Assembly: GCA_025677825.1 (NCBI GenBank)
Contig: JAIXMO010000033.1
Coordinates: 124,001-188,000 of the forward strand
Direction: 5' to 3'
Origin: Helicostylum pulchrum
Taxonomy: Eukaryota > Mucoromycota > Mucoromycetes > Mucorales > Mucoraceae
DNA: 64,000 nt
In this document: positions 12,356-23,761 of the stretch, piece by piece
Position numbering within the stretch: the stretch's first letter is position 1
Layout of the letters: each line of letters begins with the position of its first letter
Position numbers and translations under genes: made by a program
Notes under the pieces: generated by a model
What the model saw: only the letters and a program-made list of their open reading frames with translations
Told to the model about the DNA's origin: nothing
Databases searched by the model: none

Positions 12356-14253
12356 ATGCAAACCGATACAGTTCTTCTTAAAGTAACCACCATGCACAAA
12401 GGTACGTGAAAAGTTATATGTTAGACGTTTTTTTTTTCTGAACGCGTCGTTGACTGTGTATCAAGATCTCCCCTCAATGTTATCTTTTAAAACAGATAAC
12501 TGTGCTCAAGAACTGATCCGCTTTTTCACAAAAATACAAACGGAAAAAATGTTGAGGTACTTTTTATATTTGAATTATACAGGATAGTTAGTAATACCTT
12601 TTCAATAACGAATGAAACAGTCCTAGGAACATGGAGCTCCCTGAGATATTACAATGTCGAGAAAATCCTACAGTAGTTTTACTTGTAGGTAATCATACGA
12701 CTATGACGCAATTATACATTATTGCCAATATTAGTCACTTTCGCTTCGAAGCCTTTTTGAATCAATTCAATTATCGTAACAGAGTACACGCGGAAAAAGA
12801 GTTCAGGAAACTGACTAACGATATTTTATCGCTTAATATCGTTAATTGCACCCAAGCTTTAGTTGATTTTTTTTTTTTTTTGAAAATCAGAGCTGAAGAG
12901 TTTGAGGTATTTTTATATTTGAATTATATGACATAGTTAATAATACATTTTCCTAGATCTTTAGACGCGCACCCTCCACTGATTACCAGGAGGGTATTGC
13001 AAACGAAATAATATCAAGCAACCAAAGAACTGCAGTGATTGGCAGAAGACTGGAAGCAAGTTCTTCGTCACGCAATAAAAAAAGATTAGAAGATGACATA
13101 TTACCAGTATATAAGTATTAATATCTTCTAATTTTTTTAGGTCAATTACCAAAGCAATGGTTACAATCAAGTTCTCTATTAATAATGTAATAACATGAAT
13201 TTATAATTACTTGCGTCATTTTTATTCATATTATTTTAAATATACAGGCGTAATTCATTATTTGTGAACGTCTCCGAAGTACCTTTTTCAGCTCGTACTA
13301 TTAGGTATAATTGTTCATAAAAATATGAAGAGCGTTTAAAAACTTACTTTGTTAATTTAGACTCGTCAATAATAATTGCTTGGATCTGGGTAACAATACG
13401 GAAGAAAGCGTGCCTGTTGAATAGGCGGAACAAGTTCAGTCAAACTATGCACTTCAAAAAAAGTTTTTTCCCAAAGCCACAAAAGTATCCCTTAGTGAAA
13501 TCCGTAGTATCTTGAAGGTAGATAGTAAGCTTCAGCTACAGTTAATCAAGTACTAACACCTGTATATTTTAGAAAATAACTCTGTTGGCGTTAAAAAAAC
13601 GATTAAAGTACTCAGAAGCCAATTTGACTCCGAGGAACTTTTCGTATTTTATGTTTACCATAAAGTGTAAAGTATTAATATTAACAGTAATTTTTCTGAT
13701 ACTAATATTTATTTATAAACATATAGCCTTGACCTTAAGATGAGTAACTCTGAACTCTTCTGTATTTCGGAAGACGATAAGAACTTGGAAGATAATTTCA
13801 AAAATAAAGTATGGCGTCCTCTGATGACCGAACTGTTTAAAGATACGGGAACGGTCTTGCGCTGGTAAGCTCTTTTATAAAATATTTTTTACATGAACAT
13901 TATTAACATGAAATAGGAGGGATACTCTCATGGGGAATACCGACGCCCCTTTCCGAGTTGGCATGAGGGTTACTTGTTGTATTGCTAACAATTATTATGA
14001 TAATGGTTTAATTGAATTTGCTAAGTCTTTCACTGCTATAAAGGCAAAAAATGACCGTATCAAGCCTATTCTTGAATCTAAAGAAGGCTCAAACGTCATC
14101 TTCAAAATTTTAGACGAATTCCGACCAAACACACAGTTTTTCTCTTTACAGCTTGCTGGTTTGAAAGGAAATATGCTTTCCACTACATTGAATGATGACG
14201 GGCTTTACACCACGTCTAACATCGGTGGTAGGATCCGCATTCCTCTCTCTTAA
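12356..14253 (+). pseudogene. Decaying multi-exon lineage-specific gene (function unknown)
   Basis: Ten exons can be chained with correct phases and GT-AG introns (12356-12401, 12466-12556, 12627-12906, 12957-13106, 13155-13186, 13248-13304, 13361-13517, 13573-13664, 13727-13864, 13917 onward), but an in-frame TAG stands at 13422-13424 inside otherwise open exon 7, and a TAA ends the last frame at 14251-14253. The frame stays open and protein-like on both sides of the TAG, which points to recent inactivation rather than a wrong model. No known domain is recognised. The start (QTDTVLLKVTTMHK) resembles the reading at about 46250 (-) (DTVLAKATAGHK) and the decayed start near 55676, so it belongs to a dispersed family. 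An alternative is that an unusually short intron removes the TAG. Confidence 0.5.
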
Positions 14254-14367
14254 AATGATATTTACAATAAGGCTTTAAAATTAACACGAAGCCTTTTAAT
14301 GTTCAAGGTAATTAATTATTTTTACATCCATTTATTAGAATTAGACTACTAAATTATTGGTTTTTAG

Positions 14368-14750
14368 GAGGAACGTTTCCTGGTCCTCCTCCACGCATGT
14401 CTTTAGGAATAGCTGCTTTGCAAAGCGACTCCTTTGATATTATGGATGCTCATCCTGTAAAACCTTTAGACTGTCCTGGTTGTCTTTTGGCGTCAAGACT
14501 TTACGAAACATTTAAAGAGCAAATACACCAAAACAATAACGAAACCCTTTCTTTCGGGTCTGTTTTGGACATTGATGGAAGAAAAAAGAAACGCCGTAGA
14601 ATCACTTCGTTGAAATCAACGGCAGTAGCTGGTATGTTACTGGTTGTTTTATCGGCGTGGCTACTTATGTCTTGGTTGGACGGATGGGGAGGAGGATTTC
14701 GAATTTATGTTTCTGCAGTGAACAAGACCAGCTACTTTTTGTTTTTTTAA
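14368..14750 (+). other. Possible 3' exon of the family gene or separate small membrane protein
   Basis: After an acceptor (TTTTTAG|GAGG) an open frame runs to TAA at 14748-14750, coding for GGTFPGPPPRMSLG, a Cys-containing segment, a basic stretch (KKKRRRITS) and one hydrophobic helix (AVAGMLLVVLSAWLLMSWL). A donor at 14228 (GGTG|GTAGGA) would join it in frame to the last exon of the preceding gene and skip its terminal stop. Whether it is that gene's C-terminus or independent cannot be settled without transcript data. Confidence 0.35.
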
Positions 14751-15043
14751 AAAATAAACTTTTCCCATCTTTTTACCATAAAATGATAATTTTAAGTGTT
14801 AAAAAAATACCAATGGCCTGATTCAACAAAAAGATGTATTACCCCCCGCAAAACCCGGACTTTTAAACTGTTTGTTTTCACCAAAAAGGTGTTGAGCATT
14901 ACCCTCTAATGGAATAAATTTTCAACAGTCTTCTTTGACTCGGTGGAATGAAAAAAAAAACTAGATATTTTAAATAAAAAAAAAGTAGATTTTTTTCTAC
15001 TTTTTTCTTTTCTTCATCTTCATTAGAACAAACATAAAACAAA

Positions 15044-15719
15044 ATGGCCCTTAGACTCTTAACTTCTCGCGTTGTCGCTCGTCCTTATATGCCCGTTGTC
15101 CGCAAGTCCGCTACCTGGGCTGTCTACCGTGGTTATGCTAGTAAGTTTTTATTATGTATTTTGATGTAAAGGAGCATACACTTATAAAAAGCTCTGTTTT
15201 ATAGCCAAGAAATATACCTCTGATCATGAATGGATCTCCGTTGATAACGGCGTTGGTACTTTCGGCGTTACTGATTACGCTCAATCTGCCTTAGGTGATG
15301 TTGTCTTTGTTGAAACTCCCGCTGTTGGTGATGTTGTTGCTGCTGAAGGTAAGACAAAAAAAAAACTTAAGTGCTTTTATTTTTTCATGTGCTAAAATGG
15401 CATCATTTTTTTTATAGAACAAGTTGGTGCTATTGAGTCCGTTAAGGCTGCCAGTGATATTTATTCTCCTGTCTCTGGCGAAGTTGTTGATGTCAATGAA
15501 GCTTTATCTGACGAACCTTCTTTAATCAACTCTAGCCCTGAGGATGAAGGTAAACCGGAGATTTAAAAAACGTGTGAAGTTTATAGATGTCTGACTCTTT
15601 TTTTTTTTTTTTTGATAGGTTGGTTAGCCAAGGTCAAGTTGTCTGACGCTTCTGAACTCGAAGGTTTAATGGACGAGAAGGCCTATAAGGAACTCGTTAA
15701 TGCCGCTGAAGATCATTAG
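15044..15719 (+). CDS. Glycine cleavage system H protein, mitochondrial
   Basis: Four exons (15044-15140, 15205-15348, 15418-15549, 15619-15719) give 157 residues. A presequence of about 33 residues (basic, aromatic, no acids) precedes the mature protein starting near [12 protein letters not shown]. The lipoylation motif [15 protein letters not shown] carries the lipoyl-lysine at residue 90. The H protein shuttles the aminomethyl group between the P, T and L proteins of the mitochondrial glycine decarboxylase complex, and in fungi is also needed for lipoate transfer to other enzymes. Length and order are standard. The gene is preceded by a 290 bp region ending in a T-rich promoter tract. Confidence 0.96.
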
Positions 15720-15907
15720 AAAAACCCCTCCCTTTCTCTCTTCATCTCTTTGTATAATTAAAAAAATAAAATATAAATATAATCACATACACACAACTTT
15801 TTTCTTTTTTAATCCGAAAATGATTAGTGCATTTTTTTTTTTCTTTTTAAAAGTGAACTTTTTATTTTTACCCCTCTTTTTATTTTTAAAAAGTAATATA
15901 TGCATTC

Positions 15908-18900
15908 ATGACCAACTGTCCAAAAGAATCTGCTTGTAATGAGGATAAACTACTATATCGTATTACCTTATTAAAGTCGTCTAATCCAGACACCAATAAA
16001 CTATACGCTCGAGCATACACCAACGCTTGCCATGCTGTCAAACTAGATACCAATGCAAAATACAAAGAAGCCAAAGATGCTTACAACAATGTCATCAAGG
16101 TAAGTTTCCATTTCACTCTTTGAAACACTATAATAGAGCAAAAGAGAGACGTTTTATATGGCATTGATAAATATATTACAGAACTTTTCTGATTTACTTT
16201 TAGGTAAAAGAGATATATATGTAGCAGTAAAACAAAAAAAATTAACTTGGCAAAATAAATAAATAGATAAAGATAATGGCATGGACCGTAATAAACTAAT
16301 TCAAAAAAGAAACGAGTATAAACATCGCGTTGAACAATTGGAACGGTACATGGACGGTACAAAGCAAACTTCGTTCCTGTACATCAACGAAAACTCTCCA
16401 TACCAACAACGTCGCGATTCTTGTGATTCCGATATATTTAGAACAGAACAAGATGACTATAACGACAAAGCAAAGGTTAGCTTATATATTCTTTGTTAAA
16501 CAATAACAATAACAAACTCACCTTTTTATGCGCTAGTTTTGTTATGATCAAGGTGAATTAAACGAAAGCAAAGGTAATATGGATCATGCGTTAGAATACT
16601 ACTCTGAAGCAGCCGAGCTATACCTCAAAGCCTTTAAACTGTACGAGAACGACTCTCCCGAAAAACTCACAGCACGCGAGAATTTTACGCGAGCTTTAGA
16701 TCGAGCCGAATCCTTAAAAAAGACCACCTATTTACTATCTCCTATCCAGCCACGTACCCGATCTGCCTCCAACGCATCTGACCTTCGACCTAGCTTATCT
16801 TCATTTCACCAACGTTCCTCTTCCGTATCTTCCATGATCTCTGTAGAGCCGCAATGCCCTACCGACGATATATTAACCCAAAAGCTTTCTTCCACCGAAA
16901 TCGAAGTATTAAAACACACCTCCAGTGTCAATAACAAGACCTTTTTACCTTGGATGGACGAAGCGGATCTAAAAGAACAATTCTCGTACCCAAATTCAAA
17001 ATACCTCGACCCTGAAGGTTCGTTGCGTTTATCCGATAAACAGCTAGAGAAATTTGGTGGCTGGAAACGACCTGCTGATATTATGAAATACCCACAATTA
17101 ATTTGTCTTATATCGAGGTAAAAAAAAAAAAAATCACATCATTTGTATTATATCTTTGCTTATAAACTCTCTCTCTTTTATACAGTACAAGTATTATTCA
17201 AGATATCGTTACGGATTGTTCATTTGTCGCTTCATTATGTGTAGCCGCTGCTTACGAACGAAAGTTTAAAAAACAATTGATTACTTCTTGTATATACCCT
17301 CAAAATAAACACGGTCAACCTTGTTATAATCCAAACGGAAAATATGTCATTAAACTTGTATATAATGGCATCGCTAGAAAAATCGTTGTTGATGATCTCT
17401 TACCTGTTTCAAGAGAAGGTACCTTGATGTGTACCTTTTCCACAAATAAAGGTGAATTATGGGCCAGTATTATAGAGAAGGCTGTAAGTTTTTTTTTTTT
17501 TTTTTCATTATGTGTGGGCGCGGTGTGTGTTAACTTCATTTTGCGTAAAATATAGTATATGAAATTAATGGGTGGCTATGATTTTCCCGGGTCGAATTCT
17601 GGTATCGATTTACAGTAAGTATCTTTTTTTTTTTTCGTGTGTGCGTTACTTTTGACATCTAACTTTTTTTTTTAATAGTTGTTTAACAGGTTGGATTCCA
17701 GAACATATTTTTATATCAGAGTAAATATACACAATCAAAAACTCTCCTTTTTATTGTTCCTCATCCCATTTCTTTCTTTTAGTAAGCACTTTGTCGCAGA
17801 TAATGTATGGGACCGTATTCTGGACGGTATAAAATACGGCGACGTTCTCGTCACCATCGCCACTGGCGAAATGACCGAAGAAGAAGCCACCGATCAGGGC
17901 CTTGTTCCTACGCACGCATACGCCGTCATTGCCATCAAAAACGTTCTTGGAAAACGCTTACTTCAAGTCAAGAACCCCTGGAGCCATAAAAGATGGCGCG
18001 GCCCCTACAGCCACCTGGACACGCAAGTCTGGACCGACGAGCTAAAATCCTGCTTGAATTTTGACCCCGACCTTGCCGAAAAGACCGACGACGGTATCTT
18101 TTGGATCGACTTTGAATCCGTCTGTGAAAAATTCACTTCCATCCACTTAAACTGGAACCCTGAACTATTCACGCATCGCTGGGTGCTTCATTCTGTGTGG
18201 CCGGAGCATGTCGGCCCCAAAAAGGACGTGTTTAGTTTACATTACAACCCACAGTTTAGTCTTCGTGTCAATGTACCCGATAAAAAACCAGCTGCCGTTT
18301 GGTTATTGCTTTCAAAACATATCATGGTGACGGAAGAAAACACAGATTATATCACGCTGCATGTGTATGATAATACAAGTGGTGAAAGGGTATATTATCC
18401 GGGAACGCCGTTTAAAGAGGGCACGTATGTCAACAGTCCGCATATTTTGGTAAGGTTCAATGCACCGCCTGGTATCAGTGATTATACAATCGTCGTGTCT
18501 CAGCATGAAAAGGAGCACTCGCTTTATTTCTCGTTACGTGCTTATTCGCTTGCCCCGTTCAAGTTGAAAGAGGTGCCTATGCGTTACAGTGTAGAGCAAA
18601 AGGTATTTTATATACACATCCACACACGTATACATATTGATATTCATTTTTTTTTTTTTAAAAAAAACAGATTCATAGCCAATGGACAGAACAAACCGCA
18701 GGTGGTAACGCAAGCAACGCAACCTACCTTAACAACCCACAATGGAAAATCACCGTTCCACATACCACCTCACCTATCGGTCTTTTACTTATGTTGGAAG
18801 CACCTAAAGATTTTGCTATTCATTTGATGTTGGTGGAAGGAGGAAAAAGAGCCTACAGTGTTTCTTTACGTGACATATTGGCTGAATCCGGACCCTACCG

Positions 18901-19648
18901 TCATGGATTTTGTTATTGTGAATTACAACATATTAAACGCAAGTATTATAATTCAACCTGTCCCCGCTTTATTTCTTTTTGTTAATCTCACTTCTTAAAA
19001 CATGTAGCTGGTGAATATACTGTTGTAGCATCTACATTTGAGCCCGAGTTATTAGGTAAGTTTATTTTGACTGTTGCTAGTTCTATCAAGTTACAAGCAG
19101 ATGCTATTCCATCTGAAGGAGCGGTAAGTTTAAAAAAAAGATGATTTTTTTTCTCTAATTCTAATAGCGAATACAAAAATTCAGGGCATGTTTAAAAAAG
19201 TGTTGCATGGTGAATGGATTATCGGGTATAGCGCTATGGGATGTCCAAGTTTTGGCAACTACGCCAAGAATCCTCGTTACCTGTTAGAGATTCGAGAATT
19301 AACCACAGTTAAGTAAGTTTTCCTGCTGCTGCTACTGCTGCTACGCAAATATTTTTCTAATATACATGTATTAGAGTGCGACTTCAATCGGTAAACAATA
19401 CAGACTCTGTACCTTCAATGAACGTCACCATCTACGAGAAACATCCTACAGAACTGTTTGGTAAAGAATTAGCTACCTCAGGACCTTATACCAATGTCAT
19501 CCAAGGTGTGGCAACAGGCGATGTTGTACTCAGTCAAAACGAAATGGGATATATTATTGTACTAGCTACGCATGATAAAGATGTTGCTGCCGAGTACACT
19601 GCCATTGTATATAGTGACCGACCCGTCAATATAAAATCAGATAAATAA
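15908..19648 (+). CDS. Calpain-7/PalB (Rim13)-type cysteine protease
   Basis: Twelve exons (15908-16099, 16182-16203, 16267-16475, 16537-17117, 17186-17483, 17556-17614, 17679-17720, 17783-18602, 18671-18938, 19008-19123, 19185-19312, 19375-19648) join in frame to 1002 residues. Two MIT-type helical repeats occupy about residues 1-110 and 140-195. The calpain core follows, with catalytic Cys346 (VTDCSFVAS), His512 (PTHAYAVIA) and Asn532 (VKNPWSHKRW). The C-terminal third holds the C2-like/PBH domains typical of calpain-7. In fungi PalB/Rim13 binds ESCRT-III through the MIT part and cleaves the PacC/Rim101 factor in alkaline pH signalling. Exon 2 is only 22 nt, and the intron after exon 9 appears to use a GC donor (C|GCAAGT). 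Convergent with the Swp1 gene, 31 bp away. Confidence 0.9.
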
Positions 19649-19679
19649 AAAATAAATACATATAAAAAAAAATAACATT

Positions 19680-20202
19680 TTATTTCTTTTCGTTAACAAG
19701 TCTTTTGGTTTGAATTGAACTTAAAGCGCATTGTCCAGTAAAGAAAGTAACAATAGATAATCCACCAAGATAAGTAAGTGTTTGGAAAAGATCGAGTTGG
19801 GTCCAATAAAGGTAAAAGAGGTATTCAAGTCCAACTAATGAAGCTAAAAAGCTAGCGATATATGCAGTACGAGCTGTTGAACCAGAAGTAAGTTCTGAAA
19901 TAACTTTTGCAGGTGTATAACCGATTTGAAGCCACTATAGCAAAAAAAAAGTTAGTTTATTCTCTCTCTCCCTCTCTTTTTTTTATTTAACTTACACCAC
20001 CAATAAGGATGAGCCATGGAGCAAGTGTAATAAGTGCAAAGAGTTTAGAGAAGGCGGCAGGTGGCATCTTCTCGGCTTCTCTAAAGACGTGATGGATTTC
20101 AGGTTGTAACTCAAACACGTCTTCTTCGCCGGCTGCTTGAACAAGTGTGACAAATGAAGCTGCAAAGACAAGTCCAATAACTGACATGATGGTACGTGTC
20201 AT
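19680..20202 (-). CDS. Short ribophorin II / Swp1-type OST subunit
   Basis: Two exons (20202-19996, 19934-19680) give 153 residues. A signal peptide (about 1-23, ending TLVQAAG) is followed directly by the conserved C-terminal block of ribophorin II/Swp1 (LQPEIHHVFREAEKMPPAA), a first membrane helix ending in LAPWLILIGGW, and two more hydrophobic helices, ending in a basic tail (KRLVNEKK). This family is a subunit of the ER oligosaccharyltransferase that N-glycosylates nascent proteins. Usual members carry a large lumenal N-terminal domain, which is absent here. The start is fixed by the signal peptide and by upstream stops. The tail has a KK near the end as in ER-retained membrane proteins. 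Confidence 0.8.
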
Positions 20203-20731
20203 TATAAAGCAAAAAAGTTAAATAAATTAAAAGGGTATTTGCTGTTGGTAGTCTATTCGACAAAATAAAATACCATTGAGCTGGAGTTTAAACTAGATTC
20301 ATAGTTGTAATACAGTCACGATCTACTTGAGAAAAGAGTTAACACAGGTTACTAAGTAAACTTATAGAAGGCGTATAGTGATGGTTTCATATATATGTGG
20401 TGTTTAAAGAGTGACAAGAGTAATGATAAAAGGGTCTGCCAAATTATAATGCTAGTCTATCAAAGTTAACAACCCAGAATATTTTTCTTTTATTCGTACA
20501 ACAACATACATTTACTTATAATACTTTTTACACTGATACTTTCTATTGTTCATCTATTACACATACGACTTTAGACGACTGTTGATTCCTGATATGCCCA
20601 TAAAACTTGATTATCATGCTGAATTGGGCAAGTGACTGTCTTGACATTTTTATCGTTTATAAAAACGAAAAAAGCCAACTGTTTTTAAAAACCTCTCTTT
20701 CTTTCACAAATATATATTTCTCGCGAAAATT
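20203..20731. other. Divergent promoter between Swp1-type and CDK9-type genes
   Basis: 529 bp separating the two start codons. AT-rich; no ORF or repeat. It must contain both promoters, but no box stands out apart from A/T tracts and a TATATAT run at about 20711. Confidence 0.5.
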
Positions 20732-22212
20732 ATGATGAGACCGGCGCATCAAGAAGATACACAACCGAGCAAGAAGAAGCGATTGGATGATCACGATACG
20801 GTTGATATACCTTATATCAAGCCTTATGTACCTCAGCTCGCATGGAGTCCAAGAGACTTTACAGGCACTTCAAGGATTACAAACTATGAGTTTTTAAATA
20901 AACTTGGTCAAGGAACATTCGGGTACAAAACTATTATTTCATCCATATAAGAGATATTTTTAAAAGTAACATATTCTGTTTAAAGGGAAGTACACAAGGC
21001 AAGAGATAAACGAACAGATAGTTCGACAGCACTCAAAAGAATCATGATGCATAATGAAAAAGAAGGCGTATCTATTACATATATTATTTTGACAGCTAAT
21101 ACAATATACTAAAATGTTGTTGAATAGATTCCTCTTACGGCTATTCGAGAAATAAAGATCTTAAAGCAATTAAAACATAAGAATATTATAAAGTTAATTG
21201 AAATCGCTGTAGACAGAGGTAAAAATAACTAAAAAGGATAGAGAAAGACTGATTACTGATGTATTTTGGTGTATAGAAAGAGGTGACATATATTTGGTCT
21301 TCCCGTATATGGATCATGATTTGGAAGGCTTGTTGGATAATCCCGCAATAAAATTAACAAAGGCACAAATCAAGACGTATTTTAAGCAGTTATTGGAAGG
21401 CACTGAGTACCTTCATCATGTAAATCACATGTATTTTTTTTCTCTCGGAGAGATGCGCAGTTTTCATTAACTTCTTCTTTTTTTAATATAATACAGAACT
21501 GTATACTTCATCGAGATATTAAACGTAAATATATAATATCACCCAGTACATATTCATAATACTAACATCTTTATTGTAGCTGCAAACTTGTTGATAAATA
21601 ACTGTGGTATTTTAAAAATCGCCGACTTTGGACTTGCACGAACAATCAACGAAGATGCACTTGAATACACCAACGGTGTTGTTACGCGATGGTACCGACC
21701 ACCCGAGCTCTTCTTGGGCGCAAAAAAGTACACAACATCCATCGACATGTGGGGCGTAGGCTGTATCTTTGGCGAGCTCTTGAAATCCAAAGCGATCTTA
21801 CCTGGCCATGACGATATTGATCAATTAAAAAAGATCTTTCGATTATGCGGATCACCTACCAAATTTAATATGCCGCACTGGGATTCTCTTCCGCATTCAA
21901 AGACAATCAAGGTTGAAGTAGGGCCTAGACAAGTAAGAGAGGCCTTTCAAAGATATGAGCGTGAAGAAGCCGTTGATCTCTTAGATCGCTTGTTGGTCTT
22001 GGATCCTGCAAGACGTTTAGCTGCTTTCGAGGCTTTGGATCACGATTATTTCTATACCGAGCCTTTGCCTATTAAACCAAGCGAGTAAGTTTTTTTTTAT
22101 TTGTTAATAAAATTACGGTAAAATCAATTCACCCCCCTTTTTTTGTAGTTTGCCAAAGTATAACGCATCACACGTATTTGAACGATGGGAAACAAGAAAA
22201 CACAATCAATAA
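20732..22212 (+). CDS. CDK9/Bur1-family cyclin-dependent kinase
   Basis: Seven exons (20732-20922, 20986-21067, 21128-21218, 21277-21419, 21497-21524, 21580-22084, 22149-22212) give 367 residues. Kinase landmarks are all present: Gly-rich loop GQGTFG (59-64), ATP lysine K81, PLTAIRE helix (93-99), HRD aspartate D176, DFG at 194-196, and the T-loop YTNGVVTRWYRPPE with activating Thr209. The YTN-VVT-WYR T-loop and YMDHDLEGLLDNP segment are diagnostic of CDK9/Bur1 rather than CDK7, CDK8 or CDK12. With a cyclin T/Bur2 partner such kinases phosphorylate Spt5 and the RNA polymerase II tail to promote elongation. Exon 5 is only 28 nt. The protein lacks the long C-terminal tail of yeast Bur1, closer to animal CDK9 in size. 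Confidence 0.92.
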
Positions 22213-22296
22213 AGAATTATGACTCATAAAAGCGTTTAAATAAATGAGGGTAAAAAAACTAGTTTATTATAATATGTACAAAAATGAGAAAGTGCG

Positions 22297-22318
22297 CGTG
22301 TGTGTGTGTGTGTGTGTG
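22297..22318. repeat. (GT)n microsatellite
   Basis: About eleven GT units in the tail-to-tail gap between the kinase gene and the bZIP gene. Confidence 0.85.
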
Positions 22319-22339
22319 AAAAAATCAAAAAAAAATCAA

Positions 22340-23761
22340 TTATTCGCTAGTAGTGATATATCTTCTTGCTCGTTCAAACGATCTACAAAGTAAACGCTTT
22401 TGTTTAGGAGCCTCAGTACTAGGTTTATTAGCGGGGCAGTTTGATGCAATGTATTCACAGACATATCTACAAACTCTTTGTTGAAACCAAGTGATGACAC
22501 AATAAGAAGCCACGTTGGATTCATAAAATTCACAAATTTTATTTCTACAATCAGAGGCGTCTGGTTGCTGTTGTATACATTGATCATCACATTCAGTTTT
22601 ACCATCTACTGCTGCTACTACTGCTTTATCAGCGACCTTTTCATTTCTTTCATTTAATAAAGTAAGTGGTTCCAATAAACTCCAAACAGCCTTTGCTTCT
22701 TTATCGGACATGACACCAGGTAAAGGCTTTTGAGAGTATTCGATTTGAGCAGGTAAAACGGAAGGATTTAATTTTGCGGTAGCTAGTAATTCATCTGTAC
22801 TCATGGTCATTGTATGAGCAACCACAATAGACATTAAAGCAGGAGCCAATAAAGGATATTGTTTTAATAAGAGTTGGTTTTGAGAAGGATGCATCAGACT
22901 GGTTTCTTTTGATAATACGGTATCAATATTCCAGTCAGGTACTACCGCACTAGCAATATAAGAGTCTTGCGTTGTTTGTTGAGGCAATACGAAATCCCAG
23001 TTATCAGGGAAATCAGTGAATAAGTTTGGTGGAGAAGACAAGTTTGATTCATCCGAAGAACTAGAAGAAAAGTTCAAGGAAGAATGAATCAAACTAGAGG
23101 AATAAGGAGACATTTCTTGTATATTGGTAGTAGTAGTAGCAGTAGCAGTAGCAGTAGTAGTAGGTAAAACGATACCACTCAACATCAAATCAAGGCGAAG
23201 TTTATCATTTTCAGTTTCGAGTTTTTCAATTTTTGCTTTAGCCCATTTAAGCTCTAATTTAAGTTGGCTACTTTCATTTTTTGAGTCATTTAATTGTTCC
23301 TCCAATGTCCCAACATATTCTATAAAAGGCAATTGATTTTTCGTAAGCTATTATTTCCTTTTATACATTTTATTCGCCTCTCCTATGTTACCTTTTCTTC
23401 TATTTCTAAAATTACGTGCAGAAATCTTATTTCGTAATTGTCTTCGTTCCTTAGAGGTCATAGCCTTCAATTGTGATTCAGGAATAAAGTCATTAATGGG
23501 TCTAAAGTCCAATCGACTGGTAGTAGATGTAGTAACTGGTGCTGCCTTAATTTCCTTCTTTACAGACTTGGTTTGAGGAATGTCGTCCACTTGCATATCA
23601 TTGCTTGTATCCGATAAAGCTGCTTGTTGAGCCTCTTCGCCAAGTAAAAATTGAAACAAGTCTGCGTCAGAAAGACCAAACAATTCTTCTTGTGGTTTAT
23701 TGGGTGTAGTCGTATCTAATGCCCAAGTAAATGTGTTACTTGTAAAGTCATTGTTGTTCAT
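22340..23761 (-). CDS. bZIP transcription factor
   Basis: Two exons (23761-23392, 23319-22340) give 449 residues. The DNA-binding basic region, residues about 103-124 (KERRQLRNKISARNFRNRRK), fits the bZIP N-x7-R signature with N111 and R119. The single intron splits it from the heptad zipper (YVGTLEEQLNDSKNESSQLK onward, to about residue 165). The N-terminus is acidic, with an activation-like stretch (LFGLSDADLFQFLLGEE). The C-terminal 120 residues carry several cysteines (DDQCIQQQ, CRNKICEFYESNVASYC, RVCRYVCEYIASNC) of unknown role, perhaps redox or metal binding. The specific regulon cannot be named from the sequence. Convergent with the kinase gene. Confidence 0.88.

Noticed and set aside
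13395..13424. Ultra-short intron removing the TAG in exon 7 of the family gene
   Set aside because: It would be about 35 nt, well below the shortest intron seen here (about 50-55 nt), and would put the rest out of frame.
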